Assembly (NCBI GenBank): GCA_030490835.1
Contig: CM059975.1
Location: forward strand, 54,303,174-54,367,173
DNA: 64,000 bases
Direction of reading: 5' to 3'
Origin: Annona cherimola
Taxonomy: Eukaryota; Streptophyta; Magnoliopsida; Magnoliales; Annonaceae
This document shows positions 11,541 through 22,458 of this stretch, piece after piece (position 1 is the stretch's first letter; the number at the start of each line of letters is the position of its first letter). Under the pieces are notes generated by a model. The model did not search any database. It saw only the letters and a list, made by a program, of their open reading frames with translations, and was not told the origin of the DNA. The position numbers and the translations under genes were made by a program.

Positions 11541-13112
11541 ATGGCACCCAAGGCCGTATCAAAACTCGGCAAGCTTCTAGTTTCAAGGCCATCCCAATCG
11601 AATACAGGCAAGGGAGTGCCACGACGGCAACGGACTCCATCCAAGCAGGTCTGAGAAGAGACCCCAACTTCCTCAAGGTGAGGGGTTCAATTTCACAAAG
11701 GTAATCCATCCATATCCGCTCCCCAAGATGATCATTTAAGTGAGGAATCCAGCAGTGGGACTGTAACAAGTGGAAATAAGAGGGGAACACCCACACATAG
11801 AGAGCAAGTTCTGAAAATGCCTACTGACTATTTTAGAACCGAACGGCAACATAGTCGGTTCTACAGGCATTTTTATGAACGGAAGATTTTTGTTCTCAAA
11901 ATCATTGATTTTAAGTTTCTGAATGAATATGAATTTGGGATAGAAGAACTTCTTGATTTTAAGGTTGGACAAATTTACTCAAAGAGGATGGTAGGATATA
12001 TCCAGATTTAACCAGACTCTTCTATTATTTGTGGGACCAAGAGTATTTCAACACTTGCGTAAAGGGAGTTGAGATAGATTTGGGTCTGGAACATGAGATT
12101 AGTAGAAGAAATGCAATTGACAGAATAGCCAACATTTTAGGAGTGCCAGATGTAAATGAACTCATTCCCGTAGGATTGTCACTCACACAGATCTACAATC
12201 AACTCGCAAACAGTAACAAATATCATCCGGTAATCAAATTCTTGCACTATATGGACTTATCACCAAGGCTTAGAGTTCTGAGATTACTGATTATCCATTG
12301 CATATAGTCAAAGGGTGGAGGCCGGAATCAGTTGAACCCTCAAGAAGTCGAAATATTGTGAAAAGTAGCTAATAGAGTGAAGGTCGGTCTGCTAAGATTG
12401 TTTTTGGAAGCCTTAGAACACAAAAAGGAGAATCCACGAAGTGTACTACCATATGGGACATGGATCACCAAGATAATGGTGTGTTATGGTGTTGACTTGG
12501 ATGGTGAGCCATTCAAAGTTCTAAAACCAACGAATGCCATCAACCGGGCCCTCTTGACCCGTATGAAGATCAATCTAGAGGAGTTTAGGGCAAAAAGGAT
12601 ACAAGAGAGGATGGGACATGCAGAACAGCCTGACGCCGAGGGTAATCATCCTGAGGGGGAGGAGCTACCACACTCCGAGCCGGTTCCTTCTCCACCTCCC
12701 ATGCCTGCAACCCCAGCATCACCTCAATCTCATGGGTCTTGATCACCCCATGGGAACCAGGTTCCAAATCATCATACAAGATCCCCCGATCGATCCACTT
12801 CCTCCCATGTCATCCTGGAGTATCTAAATCAAATGGAGAATTCAATTTCCTAACAGTAGGGATCCATTCACATATCTCTAATGAAAATGCACGATCGCCA
12901 AGATAGAATGGATCGGGAGCTAAGGGCAATCAAGTACAGACTTGCCACGGGAAGTAGTCTTGGTCGCTGCATCCCTAGCCTCCCCGACTTCGATCCATAT
13001 TGGGGAGAGTCTGTGAGAGTCAAACCCACTATTCAGGCTCCCTCATCCCGTTTCTCATTAGCTTGCTCCCGACCCATTCCACCCCCTACCCAACCACCTA
13101 CCTTATCATTGC
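11541..13112 (+). pseudogene. degenerate extra 3' ORF of the copia element
   Basis: Begins at ATG 11541 (MAPKAVSKLGKLLVSRPS) and is broken by stops and frameshifts. Pieces include RFYRHFYERKIFVL (11853), CVKGVEIDLGLEHEIS (12056), EILASILGVP-like RIANILGVPDVNEL (12122), LPYGTWITKIMV (12449) and a Pro-rich tail to about 12741. The layout resembles the extra ORF after pol in SIRE-like elements, often annotated as 'putative plant transposon protein'. That assignment is from memory of the family. The reading is interrupted by the solo LTR at 13118 and resumes after 18948. Confidence 0.65.
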
Positions 13113-13678
13113 TTTTCTGTGGCGCCCCAAATCGAGACGTCACTTCCTTACCTCAAGATCCTATTGATTAGTAAATGTGAATCAGGATTGTTGCCCTAAT
13201 CACACGGCGGGTTCTTAATTGGATTTCGTCCAAATTTTTTCAACTTATTCATCAATCATTTCTTTATAATCAACATCATTCATCATACAAGCGACAATAC
13301 ACTTTAATACATTTCATATTTCATTTATAACATCTCATCATGCTTTTCTACAGTAAAAGTCTCCTTCACTAAATCATCACATTTTACATTCATACATTCA
13401 ATCATTGAATCATATAGAACTTAAAATTCTAATTAAGTTTACATACATATTAACATACCTTAGCATATTCATGCTTTCCCATTCCTTATAGCCTACCTGG
13501 CTATCATCTCGTGTCTTACTTCATCGCTTAGATTTGCATCTCCTTGAGTTTCCTAGTACCTGTCTAAGGTTTGGAAAAACAAAATGTGAGTGACAACTCA
13601 GTAAGCAAGCATTTTATCATTAGGGCAGGACTTCCTTGAAAACCTTTTTCACAAACATCTTGAACACCTTTTTCGTGA

Positions 13679-14211
13679 GGACATTTATATGTCCTAAAAT
13701 ATTATCATGAAATCCTTTGTTCATGAGGACAATTCTATGTCCTTGAGCATTTTCATAAAACATCATTCTTAAAATCATTCACAAGCCATGTTTGGGTTTT
13801 TTAAGGCAAAACATATGCGTTTAACCTCTTTAATTAATTTTCTTTGATTTTGTATGAACATTTCTAACGTTCCAAAATGTATATAAAACTATCTTTTATT
13901 AGTGGACGTTCTACGTCCAAAATATTTTCTTCATAAATCCTTTTTAGAGAATGACATTCTTATATTCTAAAACATCATTCACATAAGCCTTTTCGACAAA
14001 GGACATTTCTATGTCCAAAAACATTTTCCCTCGTAAAATTCCTTTAACTAAGAGACATTTGATGTCTCAAAATATTTTCAACATGACTTTCTTGACAATG
14101 GACATTCATATGTCCTAAAACACATTCCATTAAAATACTTTGGCATTGGACATTCTCGTGTCCATAAACACTTTTCATTTAGGCTTTGTAGAAATGGACA
14201 TTCCTATGTCC
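13679..14211. repeat. array of GGACAT/ATGTCC palindromes, copy 2
   Basis: About ten units. Perfect stems at 13679, 13904 region (GGACGTTCTACGTCC), 14001 region, 14053 region (GAGACATTTGATGTCTC), 14099 region and 14196. The two variants keep pairing through changes on both arms. Confidence 0.85.
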
Positions 14212-14590
14212 AAAACCAAGTTTCACATAAATTCTTTTTATAATCCCCGTCTTGGGGCTTGTTTATAGCAAACAAGGCAAATAAAATACATAAACTATTT
14301 TTATAAATGCATTTGCATAAAAATATTTTCTTTTGTTCTTGTTATTTACACTTTTTGTGTAAAACACCCTATCTTTAAGGTAATCATTTCATAAAAATTC
14401 CTTTAGGATAACTTTCATAAAAATATACTTTCATGTCCCAATCTTTGGGCTTTTCAAAAACATACAGAAGCAAATGCATTTCTCTCCATCCAATAGTAAC
14501 ACTTAGCAAGTAATCATGCTACCTTTTGGAAGAGAATCCTTAACAACACGCTAGCCAGGCGGCTGTTCATTCATCCTGCTCCCATCTCAA

Positions 14591-14700
14591 GGAGGGCGCC
14601 GCTGGCACTCCTATCATCCCTTAGCGACTTGGCCTTATATAGAGTGGGCCCCGGTCATCTCGACCGTGCTCTACAATTGGCCTATTCCTTGTACTGGTGC
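14591..14700 (-). promoter_or_regulatory. GC-rich block with possible LTR TATA box
   Basis: GGAGGGCGCCGCTGGCACTC, GCGACTTGG and GGGCCCCGGTCAT stand out from AT-rich surroundings. The block recurs at 5277-5375, and diverged versions lie at 20130-20220 and 58770-58860. On the minus strand (LTR sense) CTATATAA lies at 14635-14642, a possible TATA box. In copy 1 the TATA is changed. Confidence 0.4.
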
Positions 14701-14714
14701 ACCATACATCATCC

Positions 14715-14890
14715 TGACAGACCGCAGTTTGTTTAGTTTAAAGTATCACAGACCGCAGCCCGTGTCCTTTTAAACCGGGATTACAGACCTCAGTCTGCAT
14801 CCATAACTTGAAAACCATCACAGATCGAAGTCTGAGTCTTTTTAAAATAAATCATTTTAAAAACAAACATATCACAGACCACAGTCCGTG
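14715..14890. repeat. array of CAGACC/GTCCG palindromes, copy 2
   Basis: Units CAGACCGCAGTTTG, CAGACCGCAGCCCGTG, CAGACCTCAGTCTG, CAGATCGAAGTCTG and CAGACCACAGTCCGTG, spaced about 30-60 bp. Confidence 0.75.
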
Positions 14891-15624
14891 TCAACTTGTA
14901 AGCGAGCGCATCCACTTTAACAAGTTATCATTTCAAATCTAGTTTTAGGATGGCCTTCCTTAAATTCTTTTAGAAGAATTTTGAGTAAAATATTTTGATA
15001 AACATTTGAAATGTTTGTAAAATAATACATCTTAAAATCCTTATAAAAAATTTTAAAATCTTTGAATTTTCAAAATTAAACCATATATTTTCTAACATTT
15101 TCTTGGTTTTCATTTCAAGGCCTTTTGCTTACAAAAGTTATGCAATTGTGCTATCCCCTTTTTAACCACCCTGTTGATTAAGTTATTGTCCACATATCTA
15201 TTATACCATTTTTACATAAAGGAAAATTGCATAATCTTTTGCACGCCATTTAGCAATCTGAAATCAAACTATTTATAAAATCAAATTATTAGGTTGGTCA
15301 TCCTTAAATCCCATTCAACAATATTCGTATAAACGTTTTTGAAGACATTTTCATCATAGATTTCCTTATCTAAAGGAAATCAAAAAAATTTTAAATATCA
15401 TTTCAAAACATATGGACGATGTCCAAATCATTGTTTATATTTAATTATCTTGATATAGCAAAACCAAACTTTTTCATAAATCATATCTTCTTCTTTTTCC
15501 TTTCATAAACATAATTATTTATCACATATTGTTGTAAAAATAATTCAAAACTTATTCGCAAATGTCGCTTTGTGAAAAAGGAAATATTCTCTTTTTCTTA
15601 TAAAATATTTTTGAAACAACACCA

Positions 15625-15915
15625 TAAAGAACTTGCTTACTTAAAAGTAAATTCTTAAAATCATTGACATAAAACATAAAATCCTGTAAAATTAACATCA
15701 TGGAGAACTTGCTTACTCATAAGCAAATTTCTCGATTCTATTAACGTAAAGTATTGTCAATCCATGGCAACACTTATGATAAATTCTTTATCTTAAAACA
15801 TTGCTTGCTTCCCATGAAGCAAACCTTGAGGCTCTTCCTTAAAGCCATCATTTTTTAAAATTTATGGCTTTGCATTAAAGCCGTCATTTTCAAAACTTGT
15901 GCTTGCCCATTCGTC
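15625..15915. repeat. series of TTGCTT/AAGCAA-type hairpins, copy 2
   Basis: Short inverted repeats in the same order as copy 1, including TTGCTTACTCATAAGCAA, TTGTCAATCCATGGCAA, TTGCTTCCCATGAAGCAA and a GGCTCTTCCTTAAAGCC hairpin. Confidence 0.65.
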
Positions 15916-18900
15916 AAAACATAATCATAAAAGCATTGACATAATCACCATTTCAACAAATAGAGAAAAATCCATAATTTGAAAAGTTTGCTTGCTTACC
16001 CGAGATCGCCATAATCCCGTTCCTTCCATTCTTTTCCTTGCCTTTGCCTAGATAAATGAAAATAATATTTCATTTATTCACATCAACTTTAAATACATAA
16101 ATCCCTTAGGTTTTTCACCCTACATAAATTCATTTGGACTTAGTTGACCCACTTGTCCTTCAACTCAGGTACTCATACTTAGCACATAGCCTATACATAG
16201 CAATCATCCATTCATTATTTTAATACCCTTATGTAGGGTAATCTTACATAAGTATAATAATCAATCATTAAATTATTATTTGGAGGTTCATTACCTCGAT
16301 TTATTATTTTTAACATAGTTTTCATTTTTCACACATTGGTGCTCATTTTAAGCACTTAGTTGTTAACTTATGTATCATATAATAATCTCAAAATTTGAGA
16401 TTACTATTATTTTCTAAAACAGCAACCTAATCCACGTGTTCCAATTAGATATCTATGCATTTTTGCATTTTAACGCTTCACATAATCCATTTATCATTTT
16501 CAACATCAAAACATAGAAATCGGGTCTTATACGTAACCCTAAGTTCCATCCTTTTTAAAACCCATCTCTAATAGGTTAAATCCTCATAATCACTTATGAT
16601 ACTTGTTTATATCCCATTATAATTTAAATTTCATCCCAAAAATCTGAAATTTAACATTTACTTTGATTTATTCCTCAATCTATCTATAATGCTGAAATCA
16701 GACACACTGATCTCTCTAATTTTTGAATCATAATCAAATCGAGGAATTTAAATCTGAAATTTATATCATAACTTAATAACTATATGATCTAACCAAAATA
16801 AATATTTTTAGCACAACATATAAAGTATTTATATTTATTTTGGTATTTTTACTCTGCTAGACAGAAGTATTAATTTTCAGATAGCTCTAATCACGTTAAT
16901 TATTAGGTATATTTATACCTTTCAAAAACTAATTTTTATTTCAGTCGAGTTTTACTCATGATATCTCCCATATAATATAAAATTTTAGCTTGAAATACCT
17001 TTTGTAAAAATTACTAAAAATCATTTGGTGCAACTAATCCTGACACCCGTTCAACCCTGTTCAGGTAGATTTTCTCGGATATTTAATTTCTAACATGCTT
17101 ATCCTTTTGAACTGAAAATTGAGTTGTTCCTTAATCACCCTATAATGAGTTCTCAAATAAATTTTTATGCTAAAATTCATTCATTTACTATTTTGTTCAT
17201 ATTTTGAATTTCTATCTCATTTTTTCTAGGTTTTGCTCCCATATTTGTATCTAATTTCAATAGATATGCAAGAATCCTTAATCACTTGTTCTTGATTCTT
17301 ATACCCAATATATATAATCCATTAAATCATGATTCATAATCCAATCATGATATTCAATCCAAACAGCAACTCATTTTGTGAATTTATGAAAATTCAAGAG
17401 AAGTATACTTACTTGAATTGAATCCCACTTAAACTCCATTTTCCTAGTTTGGTTCCCTTCTTTCTTCTCATTTTTCCTTCTCATTTTCTCTTTTTTTTCT
17501 CCCCTCATGCTGCTAGAATGGGGGACGTGCTTGCTGCCCTTATTTTGGAGATTTTTTCCCCTTTTACATATCTCTCTCTCCCTTAGCACATGTGGATGTG
17601 CACCTAAGATATGAGCTGAATTTTCCAGCCTTGTGGGACCCACTTTCCACATTACTTAGCAACTAGTTAAAGCATGCTTTCCCCCTTTTCTGACATGAAA
17701 AAATATGGGCCAAGTAAATTATCAATTTATTTTAATAAAATCATTAAAAATTCATGTCATTAATGGACAAAATTTGCCCACTTAATGCAATGTCCCCTTG
17801 TAGCAGCCTTTGCACGATTTTTCCACCTAATTTTCACTTTAATTAAAGGCTAATTAACCACCCTAGCTAATAGGATACTTAGGGTCCACTTAGTCTTTTT
17901 AAAAAAATTATTAAAAATTTCAAATGCAGCTTGTACGTGCACCTCACTTGGCTTCCATGTAGCTGTCCACTTGGTGGGGTTCACTTAACATTGATTTTTT
18001 GGCATTTTCTTGCCACAAAAATCAACCCAAATCTCATCCACTATTAACCCTAGCTGTCTAGGTCATTAAAATGCACATTTTTTATTTTTTAAAAATTCAA
18101 AAATCCCATGCAATTGCCCCTTGACCATCCATGTGAGGGCCACCTTTTCATGCTCCTTTCAAGCTAATCCATTAACCATTAAATCATGTCATTAATCACT
18201 TGATTTTATCATAAATTTTGTCACTTAAAGTAATTCATAAAATCCATGTGTAATTACCTCTTTTTGACACCTCATTTATGTCATTAATTATATAGTTAAT
18301 CATCTTACTTTAACATAAACACAAACTTACTTTTTGGTGCACAAAAATCAAAGGTATACACCTTATTTTTGTGCAACCATGATCCTATCATCATTAGCTT
18401 AATCCAAGTCTCTCATTGCATTCATCTGATAATTTTAACCGCTCATTTCAAATTTCATCTCAATCCGACTTTTCTAGCTCAAGTTATGATCATTTGAATC
18501 CATGTTTGAATTTTGATGGTGATGATCGATTTTCATCCTAATTTAATCATTATTTTCATAATCCAACTTTCCATATGATTAAGCATAAAATTATGTGTTT
18601 ACCTTTCAATTTTCATCTTAATCCGTCTTTCCGGTGTCGAATTATGAATTTTCTAGCAATTACCTCCTTTAATCCATAATTAACATCATAATCTCCATTA
18701 GTTAAACCATAATAGATAAGGTAATTATCATCAATATATTCACATTACTTAATCCTCATTAAGCCTCTTTAATCACATTGACCCATATCGGCTTATATTG
18801 ATCATCCATAATCACTTGCCCTAATTGCAATAAATCATCAATATTGCTCGGGAAAATCATTCATAATTCCACTAAATCATACTTTATCCATATTTATATG

Positions 18901-18948
18901 CCAAATGCATATATGTAAGACTTACTTGGGTCCGGGTATCACATTTTC

Positions 18949-19349
18949 AATTCTACAAATCTTGTTTCCCCTGTATTCCTTTTTGATCTCTTGACAAAAC
19001 GGGAGAGAGGTTTGAGATTAGGGTTTAGGTCTTAGATTTCTTTTTGAGATTAGGTAACATGTAACATGTAGGCCATTTTCTTTTTGAATCATATTGTATA
19101 ACAAGATTAGATGAAATGATTGAATGAATGACATGAAATTGTTTGTGAATGATATGAACTTATTTTCATTTATGCAATTTGTTGATTTGGAATGAACATG
19201 ATCACATGATATGCAATGTTATGAAATTCTTGCGTAATCACAACAACTTGACTATTCTAAAGGCCAAAACAAATTACGACATATCATTTGTGAAAGAAAA
19301 TGAGAGGTATATCTCAAATAGGTTTTGTCAATCATCAAAAAGGGGGAGA
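18949..19349 (+). mobile_element. copia internal 3' region resuming after the solo LTR
   Basis: Continuation of the element broken at 13117. It contains no clear coding frame and leads into the polypurine tract at 19337-19349. Confidence 0.65.
19337..19349 (+). promoter_or_regulatory. polypurine tract of the copia element
   Basis: AAAAAGGGGGAGA, preceded by GTCAATCATC. SIRE-like elements carry a near-identical tract directly before the 3' LTR, where it primes plus-strand DNA synthesis. Confidence 0.75.
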
Positions 19350-21646
19350 TGGGCTTATCGATTTTTTCTCTTGAATTCAAATTCAAGGCAAATTAAATAC
19401 AATCCATATTTTGATGATTAACAACTCAATTTGAGAATTAATTAATCACTAATGAGTTTGTTAAGTGTTTCAAAGGTTAAAAATTCAAGTTTCAAAAGAT
19501 AGCATGTCAAGTCGCAGTCCCAAACCGACTTAGTCATCGACTTAGGTCAAGTCGATTCCTAAGTCGACTCTAGAATCGACTTCAAATGCATTAAATTGGA
19601 TAGAGCTGAAATTGGGACTCGGAGACAAGTGAAGTCGCAATTGAAGTCGACTCCGCTTGCGACTTAGGTGAAGTTGCAAACCCAAGTCGACTCCAGATGC
19701 GACTTAGGTATAGCCTTGCTGAAGACTTCGAATTCTCAAAGACAAGTCGCTTACCAAGTCGACTCCACAATGCAACTTAGGTGAAGTCGAATCTCAAGTT
19801 GACCTGAACATTCAACTTGGGTAAAGTCGAAGTCTAAGTCAACCCAAGCAAGCGATCAAGTACATGGTCACTTCAGATTACTTCAAAGATGTATTATTGA
19901 ATGATCAACATTATGTTGTAGTTTGGACAACTAGATTAAGAAGGACGATCATCTTGAATCAAGGTCACAAGGAAGAACTTCTCAAGAGAAGAATACATTA
20001 CTAAGTTTCTAAACAAAACAAGGTAAATCAAGGACTTTTAATGAAGAACAAAAGAAGAAAAGGAAGGAATAACACTTAAATCACATGCAAGACCTCATCA
20101 TGGTGCATGAGGAATAGGTTACGAGAGAGGTGTAATTGGACCGGCTGTCCTCCTCTAGCGTGACCGAGTTGCTACTACAGGCTGAGGCCGGCGGCGACCT
20201 CCCTGAAATGGGAGCAGGATCAAGTAGTGGATGCCTAGCTAGCGATCCATTTGGAGAAATTTCATGTATGCATTGAATGCATTTGCATTTTCATATTATG
20301 CACAAAAAGGAAATGGAAAATGTTTACTTACAAAAGGGAAGGACTTGCTTACTGAGTATTAGTACTCATATTTTGTTTTCCAAAATTTAGTTAAGTAAAT
20401 GGAGATAACCCATAGAAAAGGACATGTATAAAAAGAATGTCAAGATGTTTACATTCCTTTGCATGTGTGAAAAGAAGAAGATGAACTTATAGTATGATCA
20501 GTGTTATGTTGAATGTTGATGAAAATAATTAAGTTGAGGTAGTATAACCTATATGGAATATGTGAGGAAATGCAAAATTATATGTAAATGGTGTATATGA
20601 TGATTTTCCTGCAAAGACAATTGTTATATATTATTTGCAGTCCTATGTAGATGTCCGGAGAGGCGAATGTGAGATGATCATGTTTAAAGACATATTTTAT
20701 GAATATGATAAGGACGATTGTACTTATGTGAATATGTGAATTATTTCAATAAAAGAAGATATAAATGGTTTTGTGGTGATATGAATGATTATATGGAATT
20801 TTCAAAGTCTGTATGTATGAAATATTTAGGTTGAGAGAACTTGTGATGTAGACAAGTTAGTTATTATGATATGAATAATATATGTGAAATTGATGTCAAA
20901 AATGTGTTTATATGTGATAATATGATGTTATGTGATGAGTAAAAAAAATAATTTAGACAAGATCCAATAAAAAAATTTGCCATGTGACCTGGGCAACAAT
21001 CCTGAGTCACATTTACCAACCCTTTTCGACCCCGGAGTAAGGATTATGTGGAGCCTCGGGTCGGGGCGCCACAACTTTCCACTCTCACTTGCATTTAAGT
21101 TGGTCTACAACAAGATTAAAGAAGAATTGTGCTTCAAAGCTGCTAAAAGTCGCATTACTGTATTTCCTACTGCTTCTACAAGTTCTTCTGATTGCTGCAA
21201 ACTACCTACACGAATCTATAAAGTGTAAATCTTTCTTTTGTTAATTACTCTATTTTTCCACTTGGTTTGATATAGGCAAAGTAGTGTGTGATTGAAGTGA
21301 AACTCATCACCTACTTGTGCTGAATTTGTACAAACCCCCTAAAGCTGGAATCTAAAAGAGAGTTGCTGCTCTAGTTGTATTAAAACTCAATAGTGGAATC
21401 CAAGTCACAACGGGTGTGAGCTTGGAAGAATGGAGTATAAAAGGTTGCCCGAACCACAATAAACCTTTATCTCTTGGAGTGGCTTGACTGTTTGTGTTTT
21501 ACTACTTTATTTCTCTCTATCTTTCTGTTTGTTTCATTGAGGGGATTAACTCCAAAAATAGAGAAATTTCTGTTTAAGCAAAGAATTCTAAAGTACCCAA
21601 TTCACCCCTCCCCTCTTGGGTAATTACCATAAACTCGGAACCAACA
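19350..21646 (+). mobile_element. copia 3' LTR, interrupted
   Basis: Follows the polypurine tract and ends GGAACCAACA. It matches the solo LTR at 51297-53001: TTTTGATGATTAACAA near the start, GTCGAC units at 19505-19830, AAGTAGTGTGTGATTG at about 21280, and the tail CACCCCTCCCCTCTTGGG. The first bases have diverged from TGTTAGAA. A family-G fragment (about 20039-21073) is inserted and seems to have removed the TATA region. Confidence 0.8.
20039..21073 (+). mobile_element. short family-G LTR fragment inside the copia LTR
   Basis: Plus-sense, ends GGGGCGCCACA at 21073 with the usual terminal block (GGGCAACAATCCTGAGTCAC). ACTTT follows at 21074-21078 and also precedes 20039, a possible 5-bp duplication. 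The left end lacks TG and is tentative. Only about 1 kb long, so internally deleted or a short subfamily. Confidence 0.6.
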
Positions 21647-22450
21647 ACAATGCCTTGAGGCACACAATTTCATCGGGCCCACTCAATGCCAATGTAACTT
21701 ACTCAATGTTGTGACAGTGCCTTCAATTCCACATAGTTTTGTAGGGTTCATTAAGCGTAATGGGGCCAGCTAAGTGCAACAAAAATTCCTTTGGATCCAC
21801 TTAGTATCATGGGGTCCATTAAACGTTACAATAATGCCTTCATGCCTACTTAATGCCTTTGGGCAGTTCCTTTGGGCCTACTCAAAATCATGAAACCCAT
21901 TTAGTGTCATGGGGGCCACTTAAATGCTATGGCCTAATCAATGACATGAGGCCCACTTTTGTGACTTATTTAGTCAAGTTCAAAAGGCTTATTTGGTCAA
22001 GTTCTAAGACTTATTTTTTAAAGTTCTTAGGCTTATTGCACCAAGTTCCAAGTCTTATTTCACTAAGTTCCGAGTCTTCTTGTACCATGTTCCAAGACTT
22101 ATTGCACCAAGTTTCGAGACATATTTCATCAAGTTTCAATGCTTATTTAACCAAGTTCTAAGGCTTATTGTGCCAATTTCCAAGGCTTATTTTTTTAAGC
22201 TACAAGTCTTATTGCACCAAGTTATGAGGCTTATTTCAAAGTTTTGAGACTTATTTTGCCAAGTTTAAGGCTTATTACGCCAAGTTCTAAGGCATATTGC
22301 TCCAATTTCCAAAGCTTATTTCTCCCAATCATGAGGCTTATTGCACCAAGTTACTAAGTTGCAATGCTTATTTCACCAAGTTTTGAGGCTTATTGTGCCA
22401 CTTTTAAGGCTTATTTTGCTAAATTCCAAGGGCTAATTGCACCCAAAGCC
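21647..22450 (+). repeat. 22-bp minisatellite (CTTATTGCACCAAGTTCCAAGG type)
   Basis: About twenty diverged units of roughly 22-24 bp from about 21958 to 22445, preceded by a looser repeat of CCACTTAATG-like sequence. It ends directly at a TATA box, so it looks like the U3 enhancer part of an old LTR truncated by the copia element. Confidence 0.75.
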
Positions 22451-22458
22451 TATAAATA
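22451..22458 (+). promoter_or_regulatory. TATA box below the minisatellite
   Basis: TATAAATA just after the repeat array and before a C/T-rich leader. It is probably an LTR promoter, since no gene follows. Confidence 0.5.

Larger units (their letters stand above)
13118..18943 (-). mobile_element. complete family-G solo LTR, 5826 bp, TSD TTTTC
   Basis: In its own sense it starts TGTGATACCCGGACCC (at 18943) and ends GGGGCGCCACA (at 13118). TTTTC is duplicated exactly at 13113-13117 and 18944-18948, inside the copia element. No primer binding site, polypurine tract or pol lies next to it, so it is solo. At 5.8 kb it is very long for an LTR. It has no recognisable ORF; it is AT-rich with palindrome arrays and one GC-rich block near 14591-14700. 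Confidence 0.92.

Noticed and set aside
11005..11580. Ser/Leu-rich plus-strand frames up to 191 residues
   Set aside because: Low-complexity translation of a pyrimidine-rich tract with a tandem duplication.
13118..18943. Interpretation as two LTRs of one element with an internal region
   Set aside because: The two ends are not repeats of each other, there is no pol inside, and the exact 5-bp duplication and the primer site beside the sister copy identify a single LTR.
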